From: Pseudomonas sp. | GTDB lineage: Bacteria > Pseudomonadota > Gammaproteobacteria > Pseudomonadales > Pseudomonadaceae | Assembly: GCA_029240955.1 (NCBI GenBank) | Contig: JARDZH010000201.1 | Location: 1 to 5,324, forward strand | DNA length: 5,324 bases | Direction: 5' to 3' | In this document: piece by piece, positions 1-5,324 of the stretch | Position numbering within the stretch: position 1 is the first letter of the stretch | Layout: each line of letters opens with the position of its first letter | Notes under the pieces: model-generated | Told to the model about the DNA's origin: nothing | Databases searched by the model: none | Seen by the model: only the letters and a program-made list of their open reading frames with translations | Translations under genes and position numbers: made by a program

Positions 1-2578
1 CGTTCTTGCAATTGCAAAGGATCTTGTCGCGTCCCTTGGCAGCACTATCGCCCGGCGGGTGGCTGATCGGTGCCAGCAGCCAGCGTCGCAGCGACTCGTC
101 TACCCGGCCCTCAAGCCACAGGCTCTGCAACCAGTCACGCGCCACGGTTTCACCGGCCAAGCGCAAGGCGATGATTCGATCACCCTCAAGGCGTACACGT
201 TTTCCGACCGAGCGTTTCGAATCGTCGTAGGCCATGACCGGACCCTCATCGAGCCCCAGCAGCTGGTCGATCTGGCGCAGGCGCGCGGCATCCGGTGGCT
301 GTGCGGCAGCGGCGCGAATCAGCAGTGCCGGCCGTTCGCGTCCCGCCAGGCTCAGGCTCGCAAAGCTGAAGTCCTCACACAGCGGGCGCAATGCCGTCAG
401 CCGGTCCTGGACATTGCCTTCGACCAGCGCAAACAACTGCCACGGCAACCCCGCGCGTTCGACGCGAACTGCAGCCTGTTTGAGTTCCGGCTGTCGCGAA
501 AGCCGATCGAAGGCGGGCAGGGTCAAGCTGTTTACCCCGCCCTTGAGAAAACGGTCGCCCCAGTGCATGGGCAGAAACGTCTGACCTGGCAGCAGGCTTT
601 CGTCGGCAGTGACCGGGACAAACAGCTCCGCGCGACGGCTGGTCACGCGTGCCAGGTCGCCGGTCTGCAGCCCCTGGCTGCGCAAGTCTTGCGGATGCAT
701 CCCGAGCACCGCTTCGCTGACGTGACCGAACAACCGCGCGGCGGTGCCGGTGCGGCTCATGCCGTGCCACTGGTCGCGCAGCCGCCCCGTGTTGAGCGTG
801 AGCGGATACGCCGTATCACACGGCTCATGCAGTGCAATGTACGCGTCGTGAACGAACCGGGCGCGGCCAGACGGCGTGGGAAACTGCCCGTCCGCATACA
901 GCCGCGCAGTGCCGTGTTCAGCGCCGGCAGCAAAGGGCCATTGCTGCGGTCCGAGCCGATCGATCAGCGCCCGATCAATCCCGGTCATGTCCAGATCGCG
1001 GCCAGCGGTCAACGGGGTGAATTCCTGAAACAGCGTCTCCGCACAAGGGAAGTCGAACAAGTCAGGTGACTCCGGACGCAACCGGCGTTGCAGCCGCTGC
1101 GCGAAATCGACGGTGATCGCCCAGTCGGCCCGCGCTTCGCCCGGCGCGGCCACGGCCTTGCGCACGCTTGAAACGCGTCGTTCCGAGTTGGTGACAGTGC
1201 CTTCCTTTTCGCCCCAACTGGCGGCCGGCAGCAGAAGGTCGGCAAAGGCGGCGGTTTCGGTGGTGCTGAACGCCTCCTGGAGCACGACAAACGGGCAGGC
1301 CTGCAGCGCGGCTCTGACTTTCTGTTGATCGGGAAGCGATTGCGCCGGGTTGGTACAGGCAATCCACACGGCTTTGATCTTGCCGGCCTGCATCTGGTCG
1401 AACAGTTCAATCGCCGACAGGCCCGGCGCGGCGGGCAAAGTGTCTACGCCCCAATACTCGGCGACCTCCGCTCGGTGCTCGGCATTGCTCGCCTCGCGAT
1501 GGCCGGGAAGCAAATTGGACAGGCTGCCGGTTTCACGCCCGCCCATGGCATTGGGCTGACCAGTCAACGAGAAAGGGCCTGCGCCGGGACAGCCGATCTG
1601 CCCGGTCGCCAGATGCAGGTTAATCAGCGCGCTGTTTTTTGCACTGCCCGCCGTCGACTGGTTCAAGCCCATGCACCATAGCGACAGAAAGCTGGGCGCA
1701 TCGCCGATCCACTCGGCGCACCTCCGCAGGTCGGCCACTGCAATGCCGCAGATCTGCGCAACACGTTCTGGTGTGAACGTCTCTGCCAGCGCCTGAACTT
1801 CCGCATAGCCTTCGGTGTGCGCAGCGATGAAGGCGGAGTCGACTTTGCCTTCACGTATCAGCAGATGCAGCAGGCCATGAAACAGCGCCACGTCGGTCCC
1901 GGGCTGGATCGCCAGATGCAGGTCCGCCAGTTCGCAGGTGTCGGTGCGTCGCGGATCGATGACGATAATCCTCATGTCCGGTCGTCTGGCCCTGGCTTCT
2001 TCAAGACGGCGGAACAGCACCGGGTGCGCGTAGGCCATGTTGCTGCCAGCGATCATCACGCAGTCGCTGATCTCGATGTCTTCATAACTGCAAGGCGGCG
2101 CGTCAGCACCCAGGCTGCGCTTGTAACCGACGACCGCCGACGACATGCACAGCCGTGAATTGCTGTCGATGTTGTTGGTGCCAATCAGCGCGCGGGCCAG
2201 CTTGTTGAAGGCGTAGTAATCCTCGGTCAACAACTGGCCGGAGATATAGAACGCCACACTGTCGGGGCCGTGCTCGCGAATGGTGTCGGCAAATACCAAC
2301 GCCGCGTGCTCCAGTGCGCTGTCCCAACTGGTCCGGCTGCGCGCCAACTGTTTGCCCAGGCGTAATTCGGGGTAAAGCGCCCGCGCCGACAGGTCGCCCG
2401 TCAGGTGCAGGGTCGAGCCTTTACTGCAGAGTTTCCCGAAGTTGGCAGGGTGCGCCGGATCGCCGGTGACGCCGAGGATTCGCTCATCATCGTGTTCAAT
2501 CAGCACACCGCAGCCAACGCCGCAGTAGCAGCACGTGGACGCGGTGACTTGGGTGGCGCGGGAGACGAAACTGTTCAT
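1..2578 (-). CDS. nasA: Assimilatory nitrate reductase, catalytic molybdopterin subunit (3' end cut by the window)
   Basis: Cytoplasmic enzyme reducing nitrate to nitrite for nitrogen assimilation. I translated the frame from the ATG at 2578 to position 2: 859 residues with no stop. Near the N-terminus C16, C19, C23 and C51 (within CCYCGVGCG and KLCSKG) form the [4Fe-4S] site. The motif NSRLCMSSAVVGYKRS (140-155) carries C144, the expected molybdenum ligand, as in NapA/NasA proteins. Other family landmarks are LWCMGLNQS (301-309), the AMGGRE block (344-349), VWIACTNPAQSLPDQQ (404-419), and a dinucleotide-binding domain with LNTGRLRDQWHGMSRTG (595-611). At the window edge LCNCKN (854-859) supplies C855 and C857, the CxC opening of a BFD-like [2Fe-2S] domain; roughly 45 more residues are expected beyond the window. 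There is no signal peptide, which fits an assimilatory rather than a periplasmic Nap enzyme. The start overlaps the previous stop (ATGA) and has only a weak ribosome site, suggesting translational coupling. Naming varies: nasA is the Klebsiella usage, while some Pseudomonas annotations use nasA for the transporter. Confidence 0.95.
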   Translation of the reverse strand, partial: MNSFVSRATQVTASTCCYCGVGCGVLIEHDDERILGVTGDPAHPANFGKLCSKGSTLHLTGDLSARALYPELRLGKQLARSRTSWDSALEHAALVFADTIREHGPDSVAFYISGQLLTEDYYAFNKLARALIGTNNIDSNSRLCMSSAVVGYKRSLGADAPPCSYEDIEISDCVMIAGSNMAYAHPVLFRRLEEARARRPDMRIIVIDPRRTDTCELADLHLAIQPGTDVALFHGLLHLLIREGKVDSAFIAAHTEGYAEVQALAETFTPERVAQICGIAVADLRRCAEWIGDAPSFLSLWCMGLNQSTAGSAKNSALINLHLATGQIGCPGAGPFSLTGQPNAMGGRETGSLSNLLPGHREASNAEHRAEVAEYWGVDTLPAAPGLSAIELFDQMQAGKIKAVWIACTNPAQSLPDQQKVRAALQACPFVVLQEAFSTTETAAFADLLLPAASWGEKEGTVTNSERRVSSVRKAVAAPGEARADWAITVDFAQRLQRRLRPESPDLFDFPCAETLFQEFTPLTAGRDLDMTGIDRALIDRLGPQQWPFAAGAEHGTARLYADGQFPTPSGRARFVHDAYIALHEPCDTAYPLTLNTGRLRDQWHGMSRTGTAARLFGHVSEAVLGMHPQDLRSQGLQTGDLARVTSRRAELFVPVTADESLLPGQTFLPMHWGDRFLKGGVNSLTLPAFDRLSRQPELKQAAVRVERAGLPWQLFALVEGNVQDRLTALRPLCEDFSFASLSLAGRERPALLIRAAAAQPPDAARLRQIDQLLGLDEGPVMAYDDSKRSVGKRVRLEGDRIIALRLAGETVARDWLQSLWLEGRVDESLRRWLLAPISHPPGDSAAKGRDKILCNCKN

Positions 2579-3804
2579 GCGCAAAGTCGCTCTGGCTGGA
2601 CCGGCTCACCGAACATCAGGTGGTCGCGTATCTCACGGATCGACGTGCCTTCGCGAATCTGCTGCAAGTACCAGTGGCCGTCGGTGGTATCGCCGTAAAG
2701 ACACGCGCCGACCAGCACGTCCTGCCTGATCACCAGCTTCTTGTAGACGCCGCTGATCGGGTCCGAGAGGGTGATGCTTTCCGTGCCTTCCGCGCCCAGA
2801 AAATCCCCGGCGGAAAACAGGTCTATCCCAGTCACTTTCAGCTTGGTCGAGGTGACCGAGCCTGAATAGCGCGCAAAGCCCAGTTGGGCCAAGTGGTTGG
2901 CACAGACGCGAGCCTGTTCGAACAGCGGCGCGACCAGGCCGTAAGCGATGCCGCGATGGCTGACGCATTCGCCGATGGCGTAGATGCGCGGGTCGAAGGT
3001 CTGCAGTGTATCGTTGACCAGAATGCCGCGATTGCAGGGCAGTCCCGCCTGTTCGGCCAGCTCGATGTTGGGACGAATGCCGGCGGCCATGACCACCAGG
3101 TCAGCGGCGATCCGCTCGCCGTCTGCCAGTTGCACCGCGTTGACGCGCCCCTGACCGTCGCCGAGCAAGGCCTGGGTCTGAGCTGCCAGGCGAAAGGTCA
3201 GGCCGCGTTGCTCCAGAGCGTTCTGCAGCATCAGGCCGCTGGTTCGATCCAGCTGCCGCTCCAGCAACGTCTGGCCGTTGTGCAGAACGGTCACTTGCAT
3301 GCCGCGCAGCGCCAGACCGTTGGCCGCTTCCAGCCCCAGCAGCCCGCCGCCGATGACCACCGCACGGCGGTGGGTGCGGGCGGTGTCGATCATCTGTCGG
3401 GTATGGCTGATGTCGCGATAACCGATCACGCCCTGCAGATCGTTGCCCGGAACCGGCAGCATGAACGGGCTGGACCCGGTGGCGATCAACAGCCTGTCGT
3501 AGTGGGCCTGGGTACCGTCGTCGGCGATGACCAGACGTCTGACCCGGTCGATCTTCACGACGCGTCGGTTGAGCAGCAGCTGGATGCCGTTGCTCTCGTA
3601 CCACGCCAGGTCGTTGAGTACGATGTCGGCAAAATCCTGCTCGCCGGCCAGCACGGGCGACAGCAGAATCCGGTTGTAATTGGGGTGCGGCTCGGCTCCG
3701 AAGACCGTGATGTCGTACATGTCCTCGTGCAGCTTCAAGAGTTCTTCAAGCGTGCGAACGCCAGCCATGCCGTTGCCGATCATCACCAGTTTGAGTTTTT
3801 CCAT
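2575..3804 (-). CDS. NirB-like FAD/NAD(P)H oxidoreductase, probable electron-donating subunit of nitrate reductase
   Basis: A 409-residue two-dinucleotide-fold flavoprotein. GNGMAG (10-15) is the FAD-binding glycine motif, YNRILLSPVLAG (43-54) is a NirB-type signature, ATGSSP (108-113) belongs to the FAD domain, GGGLLG (152-157) is the NAD(P) motif, and AIGEC (276-280) is the second FAD contact. The C-terminus (LVGACLYGDTTDGHWYLQ, then a MFGEP tail) matches the end of the NirB reductase module. NirB itself is about twice as long and continues with [2Fe-2S] and sirohaem domains, which are absent here. The domain content therefore fits the Klebsiella NasC type, which passes NADH electrons to nitrate reductase; this role is inferred from family and position. 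H175 sits where an acidic NADH-binding residue often occurs, so cofactor preference is unclear. The start at 3804 is chosen over the upstream ATG at 4023 because it has GGAGG in front, begins directly at the FAD fold, and lies after the leader terminator. The next gene overlaps by four bases. Confidence 0.87.
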   Translation of the reverse strand: MEKLKLVMIGNGMAGVRTLEELLKLHEDMYDITVFGAEPHPNYNRILLSPVLAGEQDFADIVLNDLAWYESNGIQLLLNRRVVKIDRVRRLVIADDGTQAHYDRLLIATGSSPFMLPVPGNDLQGVIGYRDISHTRQMIDTARTHRRAVVIGGGLLGLEAANGLALRGMQVTVLHNGQTLLERQLDRTSGLMLQNALEQRGLTFRLAAQTQALLGDGQGRVNAVQLADGERIAADLVVMAAGIRPNIELAEQAGLPCNRGILVNDTLQTFDPRIYAIGECVSHRGIAYGLVAPLFEQARVCANHLAQLGFARYSGSVTSTKLKVTGIDLFSAGDFLGAEGTESITLSDPISGVYKKLVIRQDVLVGACLYGDTTDGHWYLQQIREGTSIREIRDHLMFGEPVQPERLCA

Positions 3805-3808
3805 CTTG

Positions 3809-3813
3809 CCTCC
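3809..3813 (-). promoter_or_regulatory. Ribosome binding site that fixes the oxidoreductase start
   Basis: The minus strand reads CGGAGGCAAG then ATG. The GGAGG core ends four bases before the start codon, slightly close but strong. It lies downstream of the terminator, so it is only transcribed when RNA polymerase reads through. This supports the ATG at 3804 over the longer 482-residue reading that would begin at 4023. Confidence 0.8.
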
Positions 3814-3832
3814 GAGTCGCGCCCGCACAAAC

Positions 3833-3873
3833 AAAAAAAGCGCCCCCGCCAGTTGCCTGACGAGGACGCCTTT
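3833..3873 (-). terminator. Intrinsic terminator in the leader, probable attenuator of the nitrate reductase operon
   Basis: On the minus strand a 17-base arm (3873-3857) pairs without a gap with 3852-3836 around a GCAA tetraloop (3856-3853). There are no mismatches, only several G-U wobbles, and a run of seven U follows (3839-3833). It sits 28 bases before the oxidoreductase start codon and after the predicted sigma-54 start, so it would stop the operon's own transcript unless prevented. Its 5' arm shares bases 3863-3873 with the hexaloop hairpin at 3863-3878, so the two cannot form together. It may also stop read-through from the kinase gene. Confidence 0.88.
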
Positions 3874-3878
3874 GTCCT
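3863..3878 (-). promoter_or_regulatory. Hexaloop hairpin P2 (antiterminator half of an ANTAR-type target)
   Basis: The RNA is AGGAC-AAAGGC-GUCCU, a five-base-pair stem closing a six-base loop with A at position 1 and G at position 4, the conserved loop positions of ANTAR-domain antiterminator targets. Its loop and 3' strand are part of the terminator's 5' arm. Protein binding that stabilises P2 would therefore destroy the terminator. Identification rests on structure and position. Confidence 0.8.
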
Positions 3879-3880
3879 GT

Positions 3881-3894
3881 CCCGTTTTGTCGGG
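3881..3894 (-). promoter_or_regulatory. Small hairpin between P1 and P2
   Basis: The RNA CCCG-ACAAAA-CGGG can form a four-base-pair GC stem with another six-base loop. Loop position 1 is A but position 4 is A rather than G, so it does not fit the ANTAR loop pattern. It fills nearly all of the 17-base linker between P1 and P2 and may act as a spacer or stacking element. Its function is unknown. Confidence 0.45.
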
Positions 3895-3895
3895 G

Positions 3896-3925
3896 AGCAC
3901 TGCCTTCGTCATTGAAGGCCGTGCT
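3896..3925 (-). promoter_or_regulatory. Hexaloop hairpin P1 of a NasT/NasR-type (ANTAR) antitermination leader
   Basis: The RNA has a six-base-pair stem GCCUUC/GAAGGC around the loop AAUGAC, with A at loop position 1 and G at position 4. The stem is extended below a single G-A mismatch by AGCAC/GUGCU. Paired with P2 downstream and a terminator overlapping P2, this matches the two-hairpin arrangement described for ANTAR regulators. Those of nitrate assimilation are NasR in Klebsiella and NasT with the sensor NasS in Pseudomonas and Azotobacter relatives. The regulator genes are not in this window, so which protein binds is inferred. Confidence 0.8.
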
Positions 3926-3950
3926 TTATGTAATTGCCTTATGGGAGTCA

Positions 3951-3966
3951 TGCAGCGCGTGTGCCA
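3951..3966 (-). promoter_or_regulatory. Sigma-54 (RpoN) promoter of the nitrate reductase operon
   Basis: The minus strand reads TGGCAC, five bases, then CTGCA, very close to the TGGCAC-N5-TTGCA consensus, with GG and GC exactly spaced at -25/-24 and -13/-12. The predicted start is the A at position 3940, 15 bases before hairpin P1, giving a leader of 136 nt to the start codon. Sigma-54 control fits nitrogen regulation through NtrC. The placement just ahead of the leader structures makes a chance match unlikely. Confidence 0.8.
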
Positions 3967-3997
3967 AGTCCGCAGAGCCTGAGTTTTCGGGGCTTGG
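3964..3997 (-). repeat. Imperfect inverted repeat overlapping the -24 box
   Basis: The minus strand has CCAAGCCC (3997-3990) and GGACTTGG (3971-3964), complementary at seven of eight positions and separated by 18 bases. The inner end covers the TTGG of the sigma-54 -24 element, so the repeat spans about -57 to -24. It could be an operator or simply chance. No known regulator motif was recognised. Confidence 0.3.
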
Positions 3998-4019
3998 TCA
4001 AGGTTTGCGTTCACCTGAC

Positions 4020-4034
4020 GCACCGCAAAGCAGC
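4020..4034. promoter_or_regulatory. Possible NtrC binding site
   Basis: The plus strand reads GCACC-GCAAA-GCAGC. The NtrC consensus is GCACC-N5-GGTGC, so one half is perfect and the other agrees at only three of five positions. The centre is near -87 from the predicted start, a normal distance for an enhancer site. The location supports it, but the weak second half makes this tentative. Confidence 0.35.
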
Positions 4035-4064
4035 AGGGCGCACTCTAGCGGGGCGCTTGGCGGA

Positions 4065-5324
4065 CTAATGCCGTGCCAGCCAGATGATTGCAGTTGCCAG
4101 ATTGATCACTAACGAAACCAGCGCCACCGTGCGCCATACTGTGAGCGGCTCTCGTTCCAGCAAAGGCCGTGGACGCATACTGACAGGCTGATGTTCGGCC
4201 TGTTCCAGTTCGAGCAGCCATTGCTCGGCCGTCTCGTAACGCCGTGCCGGCTCCGGTTCAAGCGCTTTGCCAAGGCTTCGATCCAGCCAGTCCGGTACGT
4301 CCGGACGATAACGGCTGGCGGGCGTCGGCGAGCCGAAACGCGGTCGTTGAAACGCCTCGATCTCGCCATAGGGAAAGTGGCCGGTGAGCAGTTGGTAGAG
4401 CGTGACACCGACCGCATAGAGATCCTGCTGCGCGGCCGGCTGCACGCCGTCGAACGCCTCAGGCGCGATATAGCTGGGAGTGCCCGGCAAGTCGCCGGCT
4501 TTGTTCGCGGACAGTCCCGGACAGAAGGCCAGGCCGAAATCCAGAATGCGCAGCTCGCTGTCCTCGCTCAGCAGCAGGTTTTCCGGCTTGATGTCGCGGT
4601 GGATGATGTTGCGTCGGTGCAGCAGGCCGACGCCTTTGAGCAGGCGTGCGGCGAGCTGCTGCCATTGCGCGAGCGGCAGAGGGCCTGAATGTGCGAGCAG
4701 CTCAGCGAGCGTTTGCCCGGGGTGTTCGCGCATCACGTAATACAGATGCTGCCGGGCAGGCAGCGGGTGAACGTCCGGAAAAAAGCGCCCGGCCACGCGG
4801 CGCAGAAACCATTCCTCCAGCATCAGGCTCTGCGCTGCGAGGCTGTCCTCCTCGCGAGGAGGCAGGGTCTTGAGCAGCCACGGCTGGCCCTGAGCATCGC
4901 GTACCCGATACAGCGTGGACTGGCGTGACTGCGACAAGGGCTGATCGACCGTCCAGCCTTCGAACACCTGGCCGGTTTTGAGGCTCGGTGGCAGTGGCCA
5001 TTGCTGCAATTGCGACAGCGTGTCGCCCAGATCATCCGCTCCCAAGCGGTCGACCTCGACCAGCAGGGCACTGGCGTTGTCCTGGCTGCCGGCCAGATGC
5101 GCGGTATTTACCAGCGTCCGCACGGCGGTCTCGGGCGAGGATTCTTCCGTCAGGATCGAGCCGATCCGGTGGTCGCCCAGCGTCGCCCACACGCCGTCGC
5201 TGATCAGCAGCAACCGCTCGCCCTCGCGTAATTCGCCGTCTAGGTAATCCATCACGACGTACTGGTCCAGACCCAGCGCGCGCTTGAGCACGTGCTGCAT
5301 GTCGGATTGCTCCCAGACGTGATC
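4065..5324 (-). CDS. PP2C-type protein phosphatase fused to a membrane-anchored Ser/Thr protein kinase (5' end cut by the window)
   Basis: The frame stays open to the window edge, giving 419 residues; the true start lies upstream. The first 95 or so residues are the end of a PP2C phosphatase: HVLKRALG (11-18), LLLISDG (38-44) with metal-site D43, and SQDNASALLVEV (80-91) with D82 and N83. A kinase domain follows from about 120: lysine K152 (WLLKTL), acidic helix-C candidates E170/E171, HRDIKPEN (242-249), DFG (262-264), and APE (287-289), so the catalytic and metal-binding residues are intact. The ATP-binding loop (130-139, LSQSRQSTLY) lacks its usual glycines. Residues 394-419 form one hydrophobic segment ending LARH at the C-terminus, probably a membrane anchor leaving the enzymes in the cytoplasm. 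Such fusions commonly lie beside nitrate transporter and reductase genes in pseudomonads. The substrate is unknown. No terminator of its own is visible directly after the stop. Confidence 0.92.
   Translation of the reverse strand, partial: DHVWEQSDMQHVLKRALGLDQYVVMDYLDGELREGERLLLISDGVWATLGDHRIGSILTEESSPETAVRTLVNTAHLAGSQDNASALLVEVDRLGADDLGDTLSQLQQWPLPPSLKTGQVFEGWTVDQPLSQSRQSTLYRVRDAQGQPWLLKTLPPREEDSLAAQSLMLEEWFLRRVAGRFFPDVHPLPARQHLYYVMREHPGQTLAELLAHSGPLPLAQWQQLAARLLKGVGLLHRRNIIHRDIKPENLLLSEDSELRILDFGLAFCPGLSANKAGDLPGTPSYIAPEAFDGVQPAAQQDLYAVGVTLYQLLTGHFPYGEIEAFQRPRFGSPTPASRYRPDVPDWLDRSLGKALEPEPARRYETAEQWLLELEQAEHQPVSMRPRPLLEREPLTVWRTVALVSLVINLATAIIWLARH

Noticed and set aside
59..1069. 336-codon open frame on the plus strand
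   Set aside because: It lies wholly antisense to the nitrate reductase, whose translation matches family motifs throughout. The protein reading is low in recognisable features, and long antisense frames are common in GC-rich genes with biased third positions.
2884..3915. 343-codon open frame on the plus strand
   Set aside because: It is antisense to the oxidoreductase and runs into the leader. It shows no recognisable domain, and its sense counterpart has clear FAD and NAD(P) motifs.
3997..4019. Weak inverted repeat GTCAAGG...CCTGAC
   Set aside because: The arms need a one-base bulge and are only six bases long. No regulator motif or supporting position was found.
3805..4023. N-terminal extension of the oxidoreductase from an ATG at 4023
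   Set aside because: The 73 added residues resemble nothing in the family, would start upstream of the promoter's predicted start site, and would be encoded by the terminator. The ATG at 3804 has GGAGG and begins the FAD fold.
4064..4078. Second sigma-54-like sequence TGGCACGGCATTAGT
   Set aside because: It has the -24 half but GT instead of GC at -12. It encodes the last residues of the kinase gene, so the better match at 3951-3966 is preferred.
5298..5300. ATG at 5300 as the start of the kinase gene
   Set aside because: The frame continues open to the window edge, and this methionine falls inside the phosphatase domain just before HVLKRALG.
1..5324. Search for CRISPR arrays, insertion sequences, tRNA genes, attachment sites or foreign-looking segments
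   Set aside because: No tandem spaced repeats, terminal repeats with a transposase, or tRNA-like sequence were seen. Three compact same-strand genes with uniform composition explain all but the 260-base leader region.

Overview
The window looks like part of an assimilatory nitrate reduction locus of a gammaproteobacterium, most likely a Pseudomonas (possibly the P. syringae group). The clues are moderately high GC, the protein sequences, and a protein phosphatase-kinase gene next to nitrate assimilation genes, an order I recall from pseudomonads. The species call is inference. All real genes lie on the minus strand, so transcription runs from position 5324 toward position 1.

Layout in transcription order. 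(1) 5324-4065: the C-terminal 419 residues of a PP2C-type phosphatase fused to a Ser/Thr kinase with a C-terminal membrane anchor; its N-terminus lies outside the window. (2) 4064-3805: a 260-base gap packed with regulation. It has a near-consensus sigma-54 promoter (predicted start about 3940). This is followed by a leader of about 136 nt with two hairpins whose six-base loops match the ANTAR target pattern (A at loop position 1, G at position 4), a further small hairpin between them, and a strong intrinsic terminator whose 5' arm overlaps the second hairpin. This is the expected architecture of a NasT/NasR-type antitermination leader. (3) 3804-2575: a 409-residue FAD/NAD(P)H oxidoreductase that resembles only the N-terminal half of NirB and probably feeds electrons to nitrate reductase. 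(4) 2578-1: the catalytic molybdenum nitrate reductase, overlapping the previous gene by ATGA. Residues 1-859 are present and the gene leaves the window just as a C-terminal BFD-type [2Fe-2S] domain begins.

How it fits together (inference): under nitrogen limitation NtrC and sigma-54 start the transcript. If nitrate or nitrite is present, NasT binds the two hexaloop hairpins, blocks the terminator and lets RNA polymerase read into the two reductase genes. Electrons would pass from NAD(P)H to FAD on the small protein, then through the [2Fe-2S] and [4Fe-4S] centres of the reductase to Mo-bisMGD and nitrate. No nitrite reductase is encoded in the window. The kinase/phosphatase may control the locus or a linked transporter after translation, but its target cannot be read from the sequence.

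The components are known types. The leader RNA is the most informative element and can be tested directly.
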